From JAIBJN01 sp963699495 (GTDB lineage: Bacteria; Actinomycetota; Thermoleophilia; Gaiellales; Gaiellaceae), in assembly GCA_963699495.1 (NCBI GenBank), contig CAVOUB010000005.1, forward strand, positions 62,001-126,000: 64,000 nucleotides of DNA, read 5' to 3'. A model generated the notes under the pieces. That model was not told the origin of the DNA. It ran no database searches and worked only from the letters and a program-made list of their open reading frames with translations. Below, piece by piece: positions 44,491 through 53,203 of the stretch. The position numbers and the translations under genes are program-made. How positions within the stretch are numbered: position 1 is the stretch's first letter; every line of letters starts with the position of its first letter.

Positions 44491-47064
44491 GTGAGGGACG
44501 CACGGGACAAGCCTCTGAGTCCGCTCTTCCGGCGCCACGCGCGCCGGCCGCGCCTGACCGCGCTCCTCGACGAGGCAACCGCACAATCGATCCTGCTGAC
44601 GGCACCAGCGGGCTATGGAAAGACGACCCTTGCGCGCGAGTGGCTGCAAGGACGTGACGACGTTGCGTGGTATCGAGCTACGGCCGCATCCGCCGACGTG
44701 GGCGCGTTCTCCGCGGGTCTGGCGGAAGCGGTCGCGCCTCTGGCTCCCGGTGCGGGAGAGCGTGTTCGGCAACGCCTGCGAGTCGGCGACGCTACCGAGC
44801 GACTCGCACGCCCATTAGCGGAGCTGCTCTCCGAAGACCTCGAAGCGTTTCCGGAAACCGGCGTCGTCGTCCTCGACGACTACCACCTCCTCGCCGAGTC
44901 GACTCCGGTGGAGGACTTCCTCGATTGGCTGCTCACGCTCACCCCGATCAACGTCCTCGTGACGTCGCGGCGGCGCCCCGGCTGGGCGACAGCACGTCGA
45001 TTCCTCTACGGCGAGGCAGTCGAGATCAGCCGAGATCAGCTCGCGATGACGGACGAGGAGGCCGCGCGTGTCCTCGAGGGGCGCTCCACGGAAGCGGTAC
45101 GTGCGCTCGTCCGCCAGGCCGACGGCTGGCCAGCCGTGATCGGCCTCGCTGCACTCTCCGCCGACCTCGCCTTCCCGGAGGAGAACGAGTCTCGGAGTCT
45201 CTCTACCGCTACTTCGCCGAGGAGGTGCTTCGCGCGGAACCGCCGGAGGTTCAGCGCTTCATGCTCGCGGCATCCGTTCCCGTGGCGATCGACGTCCGCT
45301 CGCGAGTGAGGTACTCGGGTTCGAGGATCCAGAGCCGCTTCTCCTCCGGCTACGGGATGAGGATGTGCTCCACGAGGTCCCCGGAGGAGAGCTCGTCTTC
45401 CACCCGCTGATCCGCGACTTCCTCCGCCGACGCCTCGAGGCCGACGACCCACGAAGGGCGACATCGCTGACGCAGCTAGGTCGTCGGCGACGCGATCGAG
45501 CACGCCCGCTGGGCGGAGGCCTTCGAGCTCTCTCGTTCAAGCCGGCCGCGTGTCCGAGGCGGCCGAGATCGTCGGACGCGCGGCAAGAAGCCTGCTCGCA
45601 CTCGGTCAGAGGTGAAACGCTCGAGAAGTGGCTCGGAGCTTGCGGCGCAGATGGAGTGACAGTCCCTGGTGCAGCGCTGGTTCGAGCGGAGCTCTCTGAT
45701 TCGCAAAGGGCGAGATGTCGAGGGCCGCGGTCCTCGCAGAAGAGACCGCAGCCGAACTCACATCGGATCACCCCGACTTTGCTTGGGCGTCGAATCTGGC
45801 GGGGCGGGCGTTGCACTTCATGTCACAGGAGGAAGCAGCGTTCCGACGCTTCAAGACGGCCAAGAGCGCGGCCACCACGGATGAGGATCTCAAGGATGCC
45901 CTCTGGGGGCTCGTCTTGGTCTCGTTAGAAATCGACCCACAAAGTGCATCGTCGCTACTGGATGACCTTCAGTCGGTGTTCCCAAACGACATCGATGTTC
46001 GATTCCGCCTCGCGGCGGGTCGAGCTGTGGCAAAGGAGCAAGGGCCATCATTGGTTGGGGTGTGGGAGCCCTTCGAGACGCTCCTGCCCGCTGTGCGGCA
46101 TACGAGAGATCCTCTTGCAGCAAGCAACTTCTTGGCGATTGGTGCGGCAATGGCAGTAATGCTTGGAATGTTCGATCGGGGCCGCCAACTCGCCGACCAA
46201 GCACTTGGACTGTGCACTGACTTGCGAATTGAGTTCGGTGCCGGTACGTGCTTCGCTCATCGCGCCGCGGCAGAGCTCGGGATGCGCCAATTCCCGCGTG
46301 CACGCCGCTCGGTGAGACTGCTGACCCAGTCCTCAATGTATCGCGAGGATCCCTTTTCTCACCTCGAGGCACTGAGACTCCAGGCCCGACTGCTCGCGTC
46401 GGAAGGAGCTCTCGAAGCTGCAATTGAGACAGAGAAGGAAATTCCCTCAGGCCACGCACCTTCGCGGCCTCTCGGGGTCTATCTCTCGAACCTTGCGATC
46501 ATACTCGCAGCATTCGGAGACTCGAAGCGTGCGCGACGCACCGCTCAACGAGCTCGAAAGTACGGCAGCAACATCGAGATGGGATATTGCGCTCAGCTGG
46601 CCGAAGCGATCACCGAGAGTGTTGACGGAAACGACGCAACCTTCAGACAGCTCGCAATCAGAGCGATCATTGATTGCGGTCGCGCGAAGTACCTTGATGG
46701 CCTTGTCTTTGCATGTCGCATGTACCCCGAGATTGCGTCCGCTGGTCGCGAGCACACTGAGGCCCTCGGGGTCTTGCGCAAGACGCTGATGCTCAGCAGA
46801 GATCACAAGCTCGCAAGGAGCGCAGGAATCGAGATTCATGCTAGCGACCTGCATGAGCCACTCCGTTCCCTGACGACACGTGAACGGGACGTCCTGGCTC
46901 TCCTCCTTCAAGGCATGACGAACATCGAAATCGCCAACCGCCTCTTCATCAGCCAGGGCACCGCGAAGGTGCACGTTCGTCATATCCTTGACAAGCTCGG
47001 CGTCCGCAGTCGCCTGCAGGCCGTCATTCGGGCTCAGGAACTACTTGACGTCGAAAGGGATTAG
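44491..47064 (+). pseudogene. MalT/LAL-type LuxR regulator, disrupted by about seven frameshifts
   Basis: An ATP-binding N-terminus (ILLTAPAGYGKTTLAREWLQ Walker A; VVVLDDYHLLAESTPVEDFL Walker B) starts at GTG 44491 and runs intact to about 45190. Frame changes are visible at roughly 45190, 45305, 45480, 45535, 45612, 45650 and 45708. Between them, fragments such as ESLYRYFAEEVLRAEPPEVQ and LVFHPLIRDFLRRRLEADD fit the MalT helical part. From ATG 45715 it is open for 449 codons: a TPR-like region and a C-terminal LuxR HTH, LTTRERDVLALLLQGMTNIE. The total length, about 856 residues, is normal for LAL regulators. The AT-richer composition and number of breaks fit either decay or poor sequence. 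Confidence 0.75.
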
Positions 47065-48300
47065 GCGACGCTAGCGACTGGCTGAGGTATCAAGACCGGT
47101 TGGCGCTGGGCCTCCAAGGCGAAGTCCGGACGGACGCCCGAAAGGTACGTCTCGCTCGCGCCAGCGAGGATGGCTTCGAATGCCGCAACGACGGTCGTAT
47201 CGAACTGAGTTCCGGCCGCTTGGGCAAGTCGCCAGCGCGCTACCCGGCTGGGCATGGCGTCCCGGTAAGGGCGGCCTGATGTCATTGCATTGTAGGCGTC
47301 CGCCACCGCGATGATGCGAGAAATGATGGGTATCTCGTCACCCTCGAGACGATCGGGATATCCGTTACCGTCCATTCGCTCGTGATGATGCCGGACGATC
47401 CATGCGATCTCGGCATAGTCATCCACTTTCGCCAAGATGCGCTCTCCGATCGCCGAATGCTCCTCCATCCGCCGGCGCTCCTCAAGCGTGAGGGCTCCTG
47501 GCTTCTCAAGTAGGCCTGCAGGTAGACCTACTTTCCCGATGTCGTGAACCAGGCCACAAAGATGGGCCAGTTGCTGCTTTCCCTCGGAGAGTCCGAGACG
47601 AGTCGCAATATCCCTCGCATAGACCGCAACTGCTGCTGAATGGCCGGCGGTGTACTGGTCCCGTGCGTCCAGACGCGGCGACAAGTGCCGTTGCGAACGA
47701 CAGATTCGCCCGCTCGAGACGTTCGTTTGCGACCCGCAACTGATCTGTCGTCTGACGCTGCTCACGGTAGAGTCCGTGCAGGCGGTGGGCAGCAAACGCG
47801 GGAACGAGGAAGAGAAGCAGACTCCAGGTCGAGAACTCTTGGTAGGCATAGATCAGCAGGACGATGATCGGCGTGTAGAGCGGCACCGTCCCAAGCAGAA
47901 TGGGGCGTAGAAGGCGCAGTCCACGGAGCGAGTCACCACTCCGTCGGATTGCTACCACGACAGCTCCGAGCAGAGCATCAACGGTCGCGTCTACGAACGC
48001 CGCGATGGCGACCGCGGCGAACAGACGACCAGCCGTCGGGTTGTCCAGGAGTAGAAGGGAGGCAGCGACGCCCGCAAGGCCTGCTCCCAGGGCCCTGGTG
48101 CTTGTCCAGATCATCCAGCGCACGTAGGGCTGCCCAAATGTGACGACGAGACCCAACGCTCCGACGGCCATTGCAGACAACGGGCCGAACACGACGGCCG
48201 CGAAGACAACGGGAAGGATGGAGACGGTGATCTCCACGTTCGAACTCACGCGGACTGGCCGCCGCTCCGCAAGGACTGAGAAGAAACCCAGGAGAAGCAC
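47061..48300 (-). CDS. HD-GYP domain protein with membrane sensor region, with apparent base insertion
   Basis: The N-terminal part from about 48300 has six or so hydrophobic helices (VEITVSILPVVFAAVVFGPL, RWMIWTSTRALGAGLAGVAA) and a linker coil near RANLSFATALVAA. Removing T at about 47673 joins it to LDARDQYTAGHSAAVAVYAR. The HD-GYP signature follows: LVHDIGKVGLPAGLLEK, HHHERMDGNGYPD, IIAVADAYNAMT. Such proteins hydrolyse cyclic di-GMP. The span is 3n+1. A further helix in another frame up to about 48439 suggests the true start is higher with another frameshift near 48312. The stop overlaps the LAL regulator end by 4 bases. Confidence 0.78.
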
Positions 48301-48455
48301 GGCCCAGAGCAGGCCCGAAGGATGAGCCGGAGAGGACGAGTCCGGTTGCGAACGCCAAGGTGGATCGCCGCGAGGCCGACCCCGAATATGGAGATCGGCG
48401 GAGATCGAACGAGCGCCGCCACGACTGGATTCTGAGCAAAGCTAGCTCAAAGCTC

Positions 48456-48484
48456 TTGCTTATCCCCCAAAAGGGGTATAAGAT
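48456..48484 (+). promoter_or_regulatory. Sigma-70-type promoter with embedded inverted repeat
   Basis: TTGCTT (48456-48461), a 17-base spacer and TAAGAT (48479-48484) form a good housekeeping promoter. The spacer holds CCCCC-AAAA-GGGG, and the wider sequence from CTTAT to ATAAG (48459-48482) is an imperfect inverted repeat, which could be an operator. It stands about 45 bases upstream of the 28-residue open frame. Confidence 0.6.
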
Positions 48485-48525
48485 CTCGGTCGCCGTTATC
48501 CCCCTCCACCGGAGAGGAGTCCCTG

Positions 48526-48612
48526 ATGTTCCACTGGAAGACTCGGGTGCTGGCCCTCATAACCCTCGCTAGCTCCTTCGCCGCTCTCGGCGGCCTCAGC
48601 AGGTGGTGGTAA
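48526..48612 (+). CDS. 28-residue membrane peptide
   Basis: ATG 48526 to TAA 48612 encodes 28 residues, MFHWKTRVLALITLASSFAA then LGGLSRWW. A basic N-terminus (HWKTR) is followed by one hydrophobic helix of about 15-18 residues and an aromatic/basic end, a design typical of small membrane peptides. The ribosome site GGAGAGGAG is 5 to 8 bases upstream, a promoter lies before it and a hairpin after it. Function is unknown. Confidence 0.6.
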   Translation: MFHWKTRVLALITLASSFAALGGLSRWW

Positions 48613-48648
48613 ACCTCCCGAAGTCTTAGTTTTTCCTCAGCAAGCGAC

Positions 48649-48666
48649 ATCCCTCCGATGAGGGAT
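48649..48666 (+). terminator. Hairpin after the 28-residue frame
   Basis: ATCCCTC (48649-48655), loop CGAT, GAGGGAT (48660-48666): a perfect 7-bp stem with a 4-base loop, followed by TTGTC. It is 37 bases after the small open frame's stop. The U-run is short, so termination efficiency is uncertain. The remaining bases from 48667 to 48751 show a direct repeat of GTGGAAG and nothing else clear. Confidence 0.5.
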
Positions 48667-48751
48667 TTGTCAACAGGGCTGTGGAAGTTGTGGAAGACCT
48701 AGCTACTTCACTTCGAAGCGGCGGGTCTTCTGCGTGGGCGCCTGGTCGGCG

Positions 48752-49087
48752 CTAGGAGATCAGGCTACGGCGGAAGCCGATGGCGACCGCGTGCGCTCTG
48801 CTGCGGGCCTGGAGCTTGGCCAGCAGGTGGCGGACGTGCGACTTGACCGTCTCCTCCGAGAGGAAGAGGCGCTGGCCGATCTCGCGGTTCACGAGACCGT
48901 CCGAGATGAGCTGGAGAACCTCGATCTCGCGCATGGTCGGCTCCTGCTCGAGCTCGCGGAGCGGCGGGCTGATCGGGATGACCTCGGCCGTGGCGTTGCG
49001 GCTGTCGCGCCGGGCCGCCACCTCGTCGAAACGACGGGAGTGGTCCAGGTATCTGCTCAGGATGTTTTTGCGCTCGGCGGCGTCCAC
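48752..49087 (-). CDS. LuxR-type transcriptional regulator (HTH only)
   Basis: A small LuxR-family protein. The DNA-binding part is EPTMREIEVLQLISDGLVNR, then EIGQRLFLSEETVKSHVRHL and LAKLQARSRAHAVAIGFRRS. Before it is about 45 residues without a receiver or PAS domain (ILSRYLDHSRRFDEVAARRD). GTG 49087 is chosen as start; a TTG at 49141 would add 18 residues of non-family sequence. No good ribosome site for either. It is separated from oppF by about 70 bases and shares the direction of the ABC genes. Its target may be that operon or genes in the AT-richer patch; both are inferences. Confidence 0.8.
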   Translation of the reverse strand: MDAAERKNILSRYLDHSRRFDEVAARRDSRNATAEVIPISPPLRELEQEPTMREIEVLQLISDGLVNREIGQRLFLSEETVKSHVRHLLAKLQARSRAHAVAIGFRRSLIS

Positions 49088-49154
49088 GCTGGGGTGATCG
49101 GCACCCCTACCTGTGGACAACACCCCAAAAAGAGGGAGCAAGCCGCCTGCGCGG

Positions 49155-50240
49155 CTAGACGATCGGAGGCTCGTAGGCCGCCGGCACCGCCTGCTTCTCG
49201 AAGATGGTTTCGACCTTGTGGGGCTGGATCAGGCCGGCTTTGATCTCCTCCGCCCAGTGACAGGAGACCCAGTGGTCGCCCTCGAGCTTCCGCAGCACGG
49301 GCTCGTCGACCCGGCAGCGCGTCTCCTGGACGAAGGGGCAGCGCGTGTGGAAACGGCACGCGGCCGGAGGGTTCGCGGGGCTGGGCAGGTCGCCGGCGAG
49401 CAGGATCGTCTCCCGCTCGCGCTCGACCTCGGGGTCGGGGATCGGCACCGCCGAGAGGAGCGAGATCGTGTACGGGTGGAGCGGGTTGTCGTACAGCTCG
49501 TCCGAGGGCGAGACCTCGACGATCTTGCCGAGGTACATGACCGCGATCCGGTCGGAGATGTGCCTGACCACCGCCAGGTCGTGGGCGATGAACAGGTAGG
49601 TCAGGTCGAAGTCCCGCTGGAGCGCTTCGAGGAGGTTCACGATCTGCGCCTGGATGGAGACGTCGAGCGCGGACACGGGCTCGTCGCAGACGATGAAGTC
49701 GGGGTTGAGCGCAAGCGCCCGGGCGAGCCCGATGCGCTGGCGCTGGCCGCCGGAGAACTCGTGCGGGTAGCGCGACGCCGCGTCGGCCGGCAGGCCAACG
49801 ACCTCCAGGAGCTCGCGCACCCGCTTCCCGGCGTCGCGCCTGCGCGTGATCCCGTGCACCTTCAGCGGCTCGCTGACGATGCGCCCGACGCTGTGCCGCG
49901 GGTTCAGCGAGGCGAACGGGTCCTGGAAGATCATCTGCATGCGCCGACGCAAGGGGCGCATCGCGCCCTCGCCGAGGTGCGTGATGTCCTGGCCGTCGAA
50001 GAGGATCCGGCCGGCCGTCGGCTCGTAGAGGCGGAGGATGGCGCGTCCGAGCGTGGACTTGCCGCAGCCGGACTCTCCCACCAGCCCGAGGGTCTCGCCG
50101 CGCTCGATCACGAGCGAGACGCCGTCCACCGCCTTGATGTCGCCGACGTGGCGATCGAGGACTAGCCCACTCTTGATCGGGAACCAGACGCGCAGGTCCT
50201 CGACCGCGACGAGACTGCCGTTCTGCGCGATCTCAGCCAA
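49155..50240 (-). CDS. oppF: Dipeptide/oligopeptide ABC transporter ATP-binding protein (OppF/DppF-type)
   Basis: A 361-residue ATPase. Walker A is GESGCGKSTLGRAIL, the Q-loop MIFQDPFASLNPRHS, the signature SGGQRQRIGLARAL and Walker B DFIVCDEPVSALDVS. The C-terminal extension has the cysteines CRFHTRCPFVQETRC typical of OppD/F proteins. TTG 50240 is the start that fits; it overlaps the oppD stop. It is the last gene of the five-gene operon. Confidence 0.92.
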   Translation of the reverse strand: MAEIAQNGSLVAVEDLRVWFPIKSGLVLDRHVGDIKAVDGVSLVIERGETLGLVGESGCGKSTLGRAILRLYEPTAGRILFDGQDITHLGEGAMRPLRRRMQMIFQDPFASLNPRHSVGRIVSEPLKVHGITRRRDAGKRVRELLEVVGLPADAASRYPHEFSGGQRQRIGLARALALNPDFIVCDEPVSALDVSIQAQIVNLLEALQRDFDLTYLFIAHDLAVVRHISDRIAVMYLGKIVEVSPSDELYDNPLHPYTISLLSAVPIPDPEVERERETILLAGDLPSPANPPAACRFHTRCPFVQETRCRVDEPVLRKLEGDHWVSCHWAEEIKAGLIQPHKVETIFEKQAVPAAYEPPIV

Positions 50241-51258
50241 TCGTGGCCAGCCTCTGCCTCTGCCACTCCTCCGAGGGGACCGGGTTGAAGCACGCGACGA
50301 AGTGGCCCGGCTCGATCTCGCGCAGCTCCGGGACCGCGAGCCGCGACTGCTCGACCTCGTAGCGGCAGCGGGGCTGGAACGGGCACGCGCTCGGCGGGCT
50401 GAGCATGTCGCGCGGCGCACCCTCGATCGGCGTGAGAGCCTCCTTTCGCCGCGCGTCGAGCCGCGGGATGGACTGCAGCAGCCCGAGCGTGTACGGATGA
50501 CGCGGCCGTGCGAAGAGCTGGGTTGCCGAGCCCGTCTCGACGAACGTGCCGGCGTACATCACATTCACGCGCTCGCAGTGGCCGGCGACCACGCCGAGGT
50601 CGTGTGTGATCAGGATCAGCGCCGTGTCCTGCTCGGAGACGAGGTCGTGCAGGATGTCGAGGATCTGCGCCTGAATCGTGACGTCGAGCGCGGTCGTAGG
50701 CTCGTCGGCGATCAGGAGCTTCGGCTCGCAGGCGAGCGCCATCGCGATCATGGCGCGCTGGCGCATCCCGCCCGAGAACTGGTGCGGGTAGTCCTTCAGG
50801 CGGGCCTTGGGGCTGGGAATGCCGACGCGGTCGAGCAGCTCCGCCACGCGCTCGTTGGCTTCCTTCTTGTCGAGGTCGAAGTGCGTCTCGAGCGCCTCGC
50901 GGATCTGCCGCCCGATCGTCAGCACCGGGTTCAGGCTCGTCATCGGGTCCTGGAAGATCATCGCGATGTCGCGGCCGCGGATCTTCCGCAGCGCGTCGTC
51001 CTTGAGCGCGAGCAGGTCGCGGCCCTCGAACATGGCCGTTCCGCCCGTGACGCGGCCCGCGCGCGAGAGGATGCCGAGCAGCGCGAGGGACGTGACGCTC
51101 TTCCCGCAGCCGGACTCGCCCACGATCCCGAGGGTCTCTCCGGGCGCGATGTCGAACGTGACGCCGTTGACGGCGTACACGGTCCCGCGGCTCGTCCAGA
51201 ACTCGACCTTGAGGCCCTCGACGGCGAGGAGCGGCTCCCTGCGCGGCTTGCTGCTCAC
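50233..51258 (-). CDS. oppD: Dipeptide/oligopeptide ABC transporter ATP-binding protein (OppD/DppD-type)
   Basis: A 341-residue ATPase partner of OppF. Walker A is GESGCGKSVTSLALLG, the Q-loop MIFQDPMTSLNPVL, the signature SGGMRQRAMIAMAL and Walker B KLLIADEPTTALDVT. The C-terminal CPFQPRCRYEVEQ extension is present. GTG 51258 overlaps the oppC stop; the oppF start overlaps its own stop. This is the more proximal ATPase gene. Confidence 0.92.
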   Translation of the reverse strand: MSSKPRREPLLAVEGLKVEFWTSRGTVYAVNGVTFDIAPGETLGIVGESGCGKSVTSLALLGILSRAGRVTGGTAMFEGRDLLALKDDALRKIRGRDIAMIFQDPMTSLNPVLTIGRQIREALETHFDLDKKEANERVAELLDRVGIPSPKARLKDYPHQFSGGMRQRAMIAMALACEPKLLIADEPTTALDVTIQAQILDILHDLVSEQDTALILITHDLGVVAGHCERVNVMYAGTFVETGSATQLFARPRHPYTLGLLQSIPRLDARRKEALTPIEGAPRDMLSPPSACPFQPRCRYEVEQSRLAVPELREIEPGHFVACFNPVPSEEWQRQRLATIG

Positions 51259-52154
51259 CGGCCGCGCAGCTTGGGATCGAGAGCCTCGCGCAGGCCGTCG
51301 CCGATCAGGTTGAACCCGAGGACGATGAGGACGATCGCGATGCCCGGCGCGATGGCGAGGTGCGGGCCGCTGACGAAGTAGCGGTTCACGTCGGAGAGCA
51401 TCGTGCCCCACTCCGGCGTGCCCGGGTCGGGCGGGCCGAGCCCGAGGAAGCCGAGGGCGGCGACGTCGAGGACCGCGGTTGCCATCGCAAGCGTCCCCTG
51501 GACGATCACCGGAGATACGGCGTTCGGAAGGATGTGCGACGAGAGGATCGTCCGGCGGGGCACTCCGACCGACCGCGCGGCCAGGACGAAGTCGTTCTCC
51601 TTCTGGGCGAGCACGGAGCCGCGCAGGAGGCGCGCGAAGATCGGGATGTTGACGATCCCGATCGCGATCATGATCTGGAAGAAGCCGGGACCGAGGACGG
51701 CGACGATCCCGATCGCGAGCAAGAGGCTCGGAATCGAGAGCATCACGTCCATGCACCGCATGATCACGGAGTCGATCGTCCCGCCGAAGTAGCCGGCGAT
51801 CCCGCCCAGGACGAGGCCGATCGAGAGGCCGACGGTCACCGAGACGACGCCGATGATGAGCGAGTAGCGGGCGCCCCAGGCGATCCGCGACCACTCGTCC
51901 CGCGCCTGCTGGTCGAGCCCCGCCCAGTGGTCCCACGAGGGAGGAGCGAAGGCGTCCGTGAGCGGAGCCACGACCTCGCGCGGCCCGTACGGGGCGATCA
52001 CCGGTGCGAACAGCGCCAGGAGGAAGAAGAAGCCGACCAGGATGAAGCCGGCGATCGCGCCAGGGTTGCGCCGCAGCCGGCTCCACGCGTCGCTCCAGAG
52101 GCCCTGAGGGGCCTCTTGCAGGACTCGTCGGCCTTCGAACTCGGCGACAGACAT
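51255..52154 (-). CDS. oppC: Dipeptide/oligopeptide ABC transporter permease (OppC-type)
   Basis: A 299-residue permease with six helices. The EAA-type cytoplasmic loop for the ATPase is AARSVGVPRRTILSSHILPN. The N-terminal extension before the first helix (AWSRLRRNPGAIAGFILVGF) is typical of OppC. ATG 52154 overlaps the oppB stop by one base. Confidence 0.92.
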   Translation of the reverse strand: MSVAEFEGRRVLQEAPQGLWSDAWSRLRRNPGAIAGFILVGFFFLLALFAPVIAPYGPREVVAPLTDAFAPPSWDHWAGLDQQARDEWSRIAWGARYSLIIGVVSVTVGLSIGLVLGGIAGYFGGTIDSVIMRCMDVMLSIPSLLLAIGIVAVLGPGFFQIMIAIGIVNIPIFARLLRGSVLAQKENDFVLAARSVGVPRRTILSSHILPNAVSPVIVQGTLAMATAVLDVAALGFLGLGPPDPGTPEWGTMLSDVNRYFVSGPHLAIAPGIAIVLIVLGFNLIGDGLREALDPKLRGR

Positions 52155-53161
52155 CAGCTCAGCCGGATCCTGGGGTTGATGAAGGCGTACGCGATGTCGA
52201 CGAAGAGGTTCACGAACACGAACACGATCGCCAGGAAGAGGATCCCGCCCTGGAGGACCGCGTAGTCGCGGAACTGGATCGCATCCACGAGCCAGGAGCC
52301 GACGCCCGGCCACGCGAAGACCTTCTCCGTCAGGACGGCGCCCGAGAGGAGGAGCCCGACCTGGAGGCCCACGATCGTCGTGATCGGGAGCAGCGCGTTC
52401 CGGAAGATGTGCCGGCGGTCGACCGTGTGCGGCGCGACGCCCTTGGCGCGCGCGGTGCGGACGTAGTCCTCGTTCTGCACGTCGAGCACCGAGGCGCGGG
52501 TGATGCGGGCGATGATGGCGAGCGGGATCGTCCCGAGCGCGATCGCCGGCAGGATCAGGTGCTCGATGCAGTCGACGAACGCCGCCCAGTTCCTGGTGAT
52601 GATCGAGTCCAGGATGTAGAAGTTCGTCGGGTGCTCCGCGTCCAGGAGCACGTCCTGGCGCCCGACCGAGGGCAACCACCCGAGCCTCACCGAGAAGACG
52701 TACTTCAGGATGATGGCGAGGAAGAAGATCGGGATCGAGATCCCGATCAGCGACACGATCAGGCTCGTCTGGTCGATCCACGTCCCGTAGCGTTTCGCCG
52801 CGACGAAGCCTAAGGGGATGCCGAAGATCGTCGCGAAGATCATCGCCCCGACCGCCAGCTCCACGGTCGCCGGGAAGCGTCGCTTGAGCTCCGCGGTGAC
52901 CGTTTGCCTCGTCCTGGAGCTCGTTCCCAGGTCGAACTGGATGATGACGTTCTTCGTGTAGCGCCAGTACTGCACGTAGATGGGCTCGTCGAGCCCATAC
53001 TCGTTCTCGATCGCCGCGATCGTCTCCGGCGTGGCGCGCTCGCCGAGGAGCGCGACCGCGGGACTTCCCGGGAGGGCTCTCAGGTAGAGGAAGATCAGGA
53101 TCGAGAGCCCGATCAGGATCGGGATCAGAAGTAAGAGCCGGCGGACGATGAAACGCAACAT
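52154..53161 (-). CDS. oppB: Dipeptide/oligopeptide ABC transporter permease (OppB-type)
   Basis: A 335-residue permease beginning MLRFIVRRLLLLIPILIGLS, the standard OppB first helix. The ATPase-contact loop is ARAKGVAPHTVDRRHIFRNA, and a large external loop between helices 1 and 2 (PETIAAIENEYGLDEPIY) is present. It lies 42 bases after the substrate-binding protein gene and overlaps oppC by one base. Confidence 0.92.
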   Translation of the reverse strand: MLRFIVRRLLLLIPILIGLSILIFLYLRALPGSPAVALLGERATPETIAAIENEYGLDEPIYVQYWRYTKNVIIQFDLGTSSRTRQTVTAELKRRFPATVELAVGAMIFATIFGIPLGFVAAKRYGTWIDQTSLIVSLIGISIPIFFLAIILKYVFSVRLGWLPSVGRQDVLLDAEHPTNFYILDSIITRNWAAFVDCIEHLILPAIALGTIPLAIIARITRASVLDVQNEDYVRTARAKGVAPHTVDRRHIFRNALLPITTIVGLQVGLLLSGAVLTEKVFAWPGVGSWLVDAIQFRDYAVLQGGILFLAIVFVFVNLFVDIAYAFINPRIRLS

Positions 53162-53203
53162 CTACATCGTCCGCCGGCTCTCTAGCTCAGCCTCGTTGCC
53201 CCG

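Noticed and set aside
49112..49120. TGTGGACAA, which matches the high-GC actinobacterial DnaA box TTGTCCACA, with similar boxes near 48667 and 48682
   Set aside because: Only one exact box, no cluster, no dnaA, dnaN or other origin genes nearby; chance is likely in 64 kb, so no origin is called.
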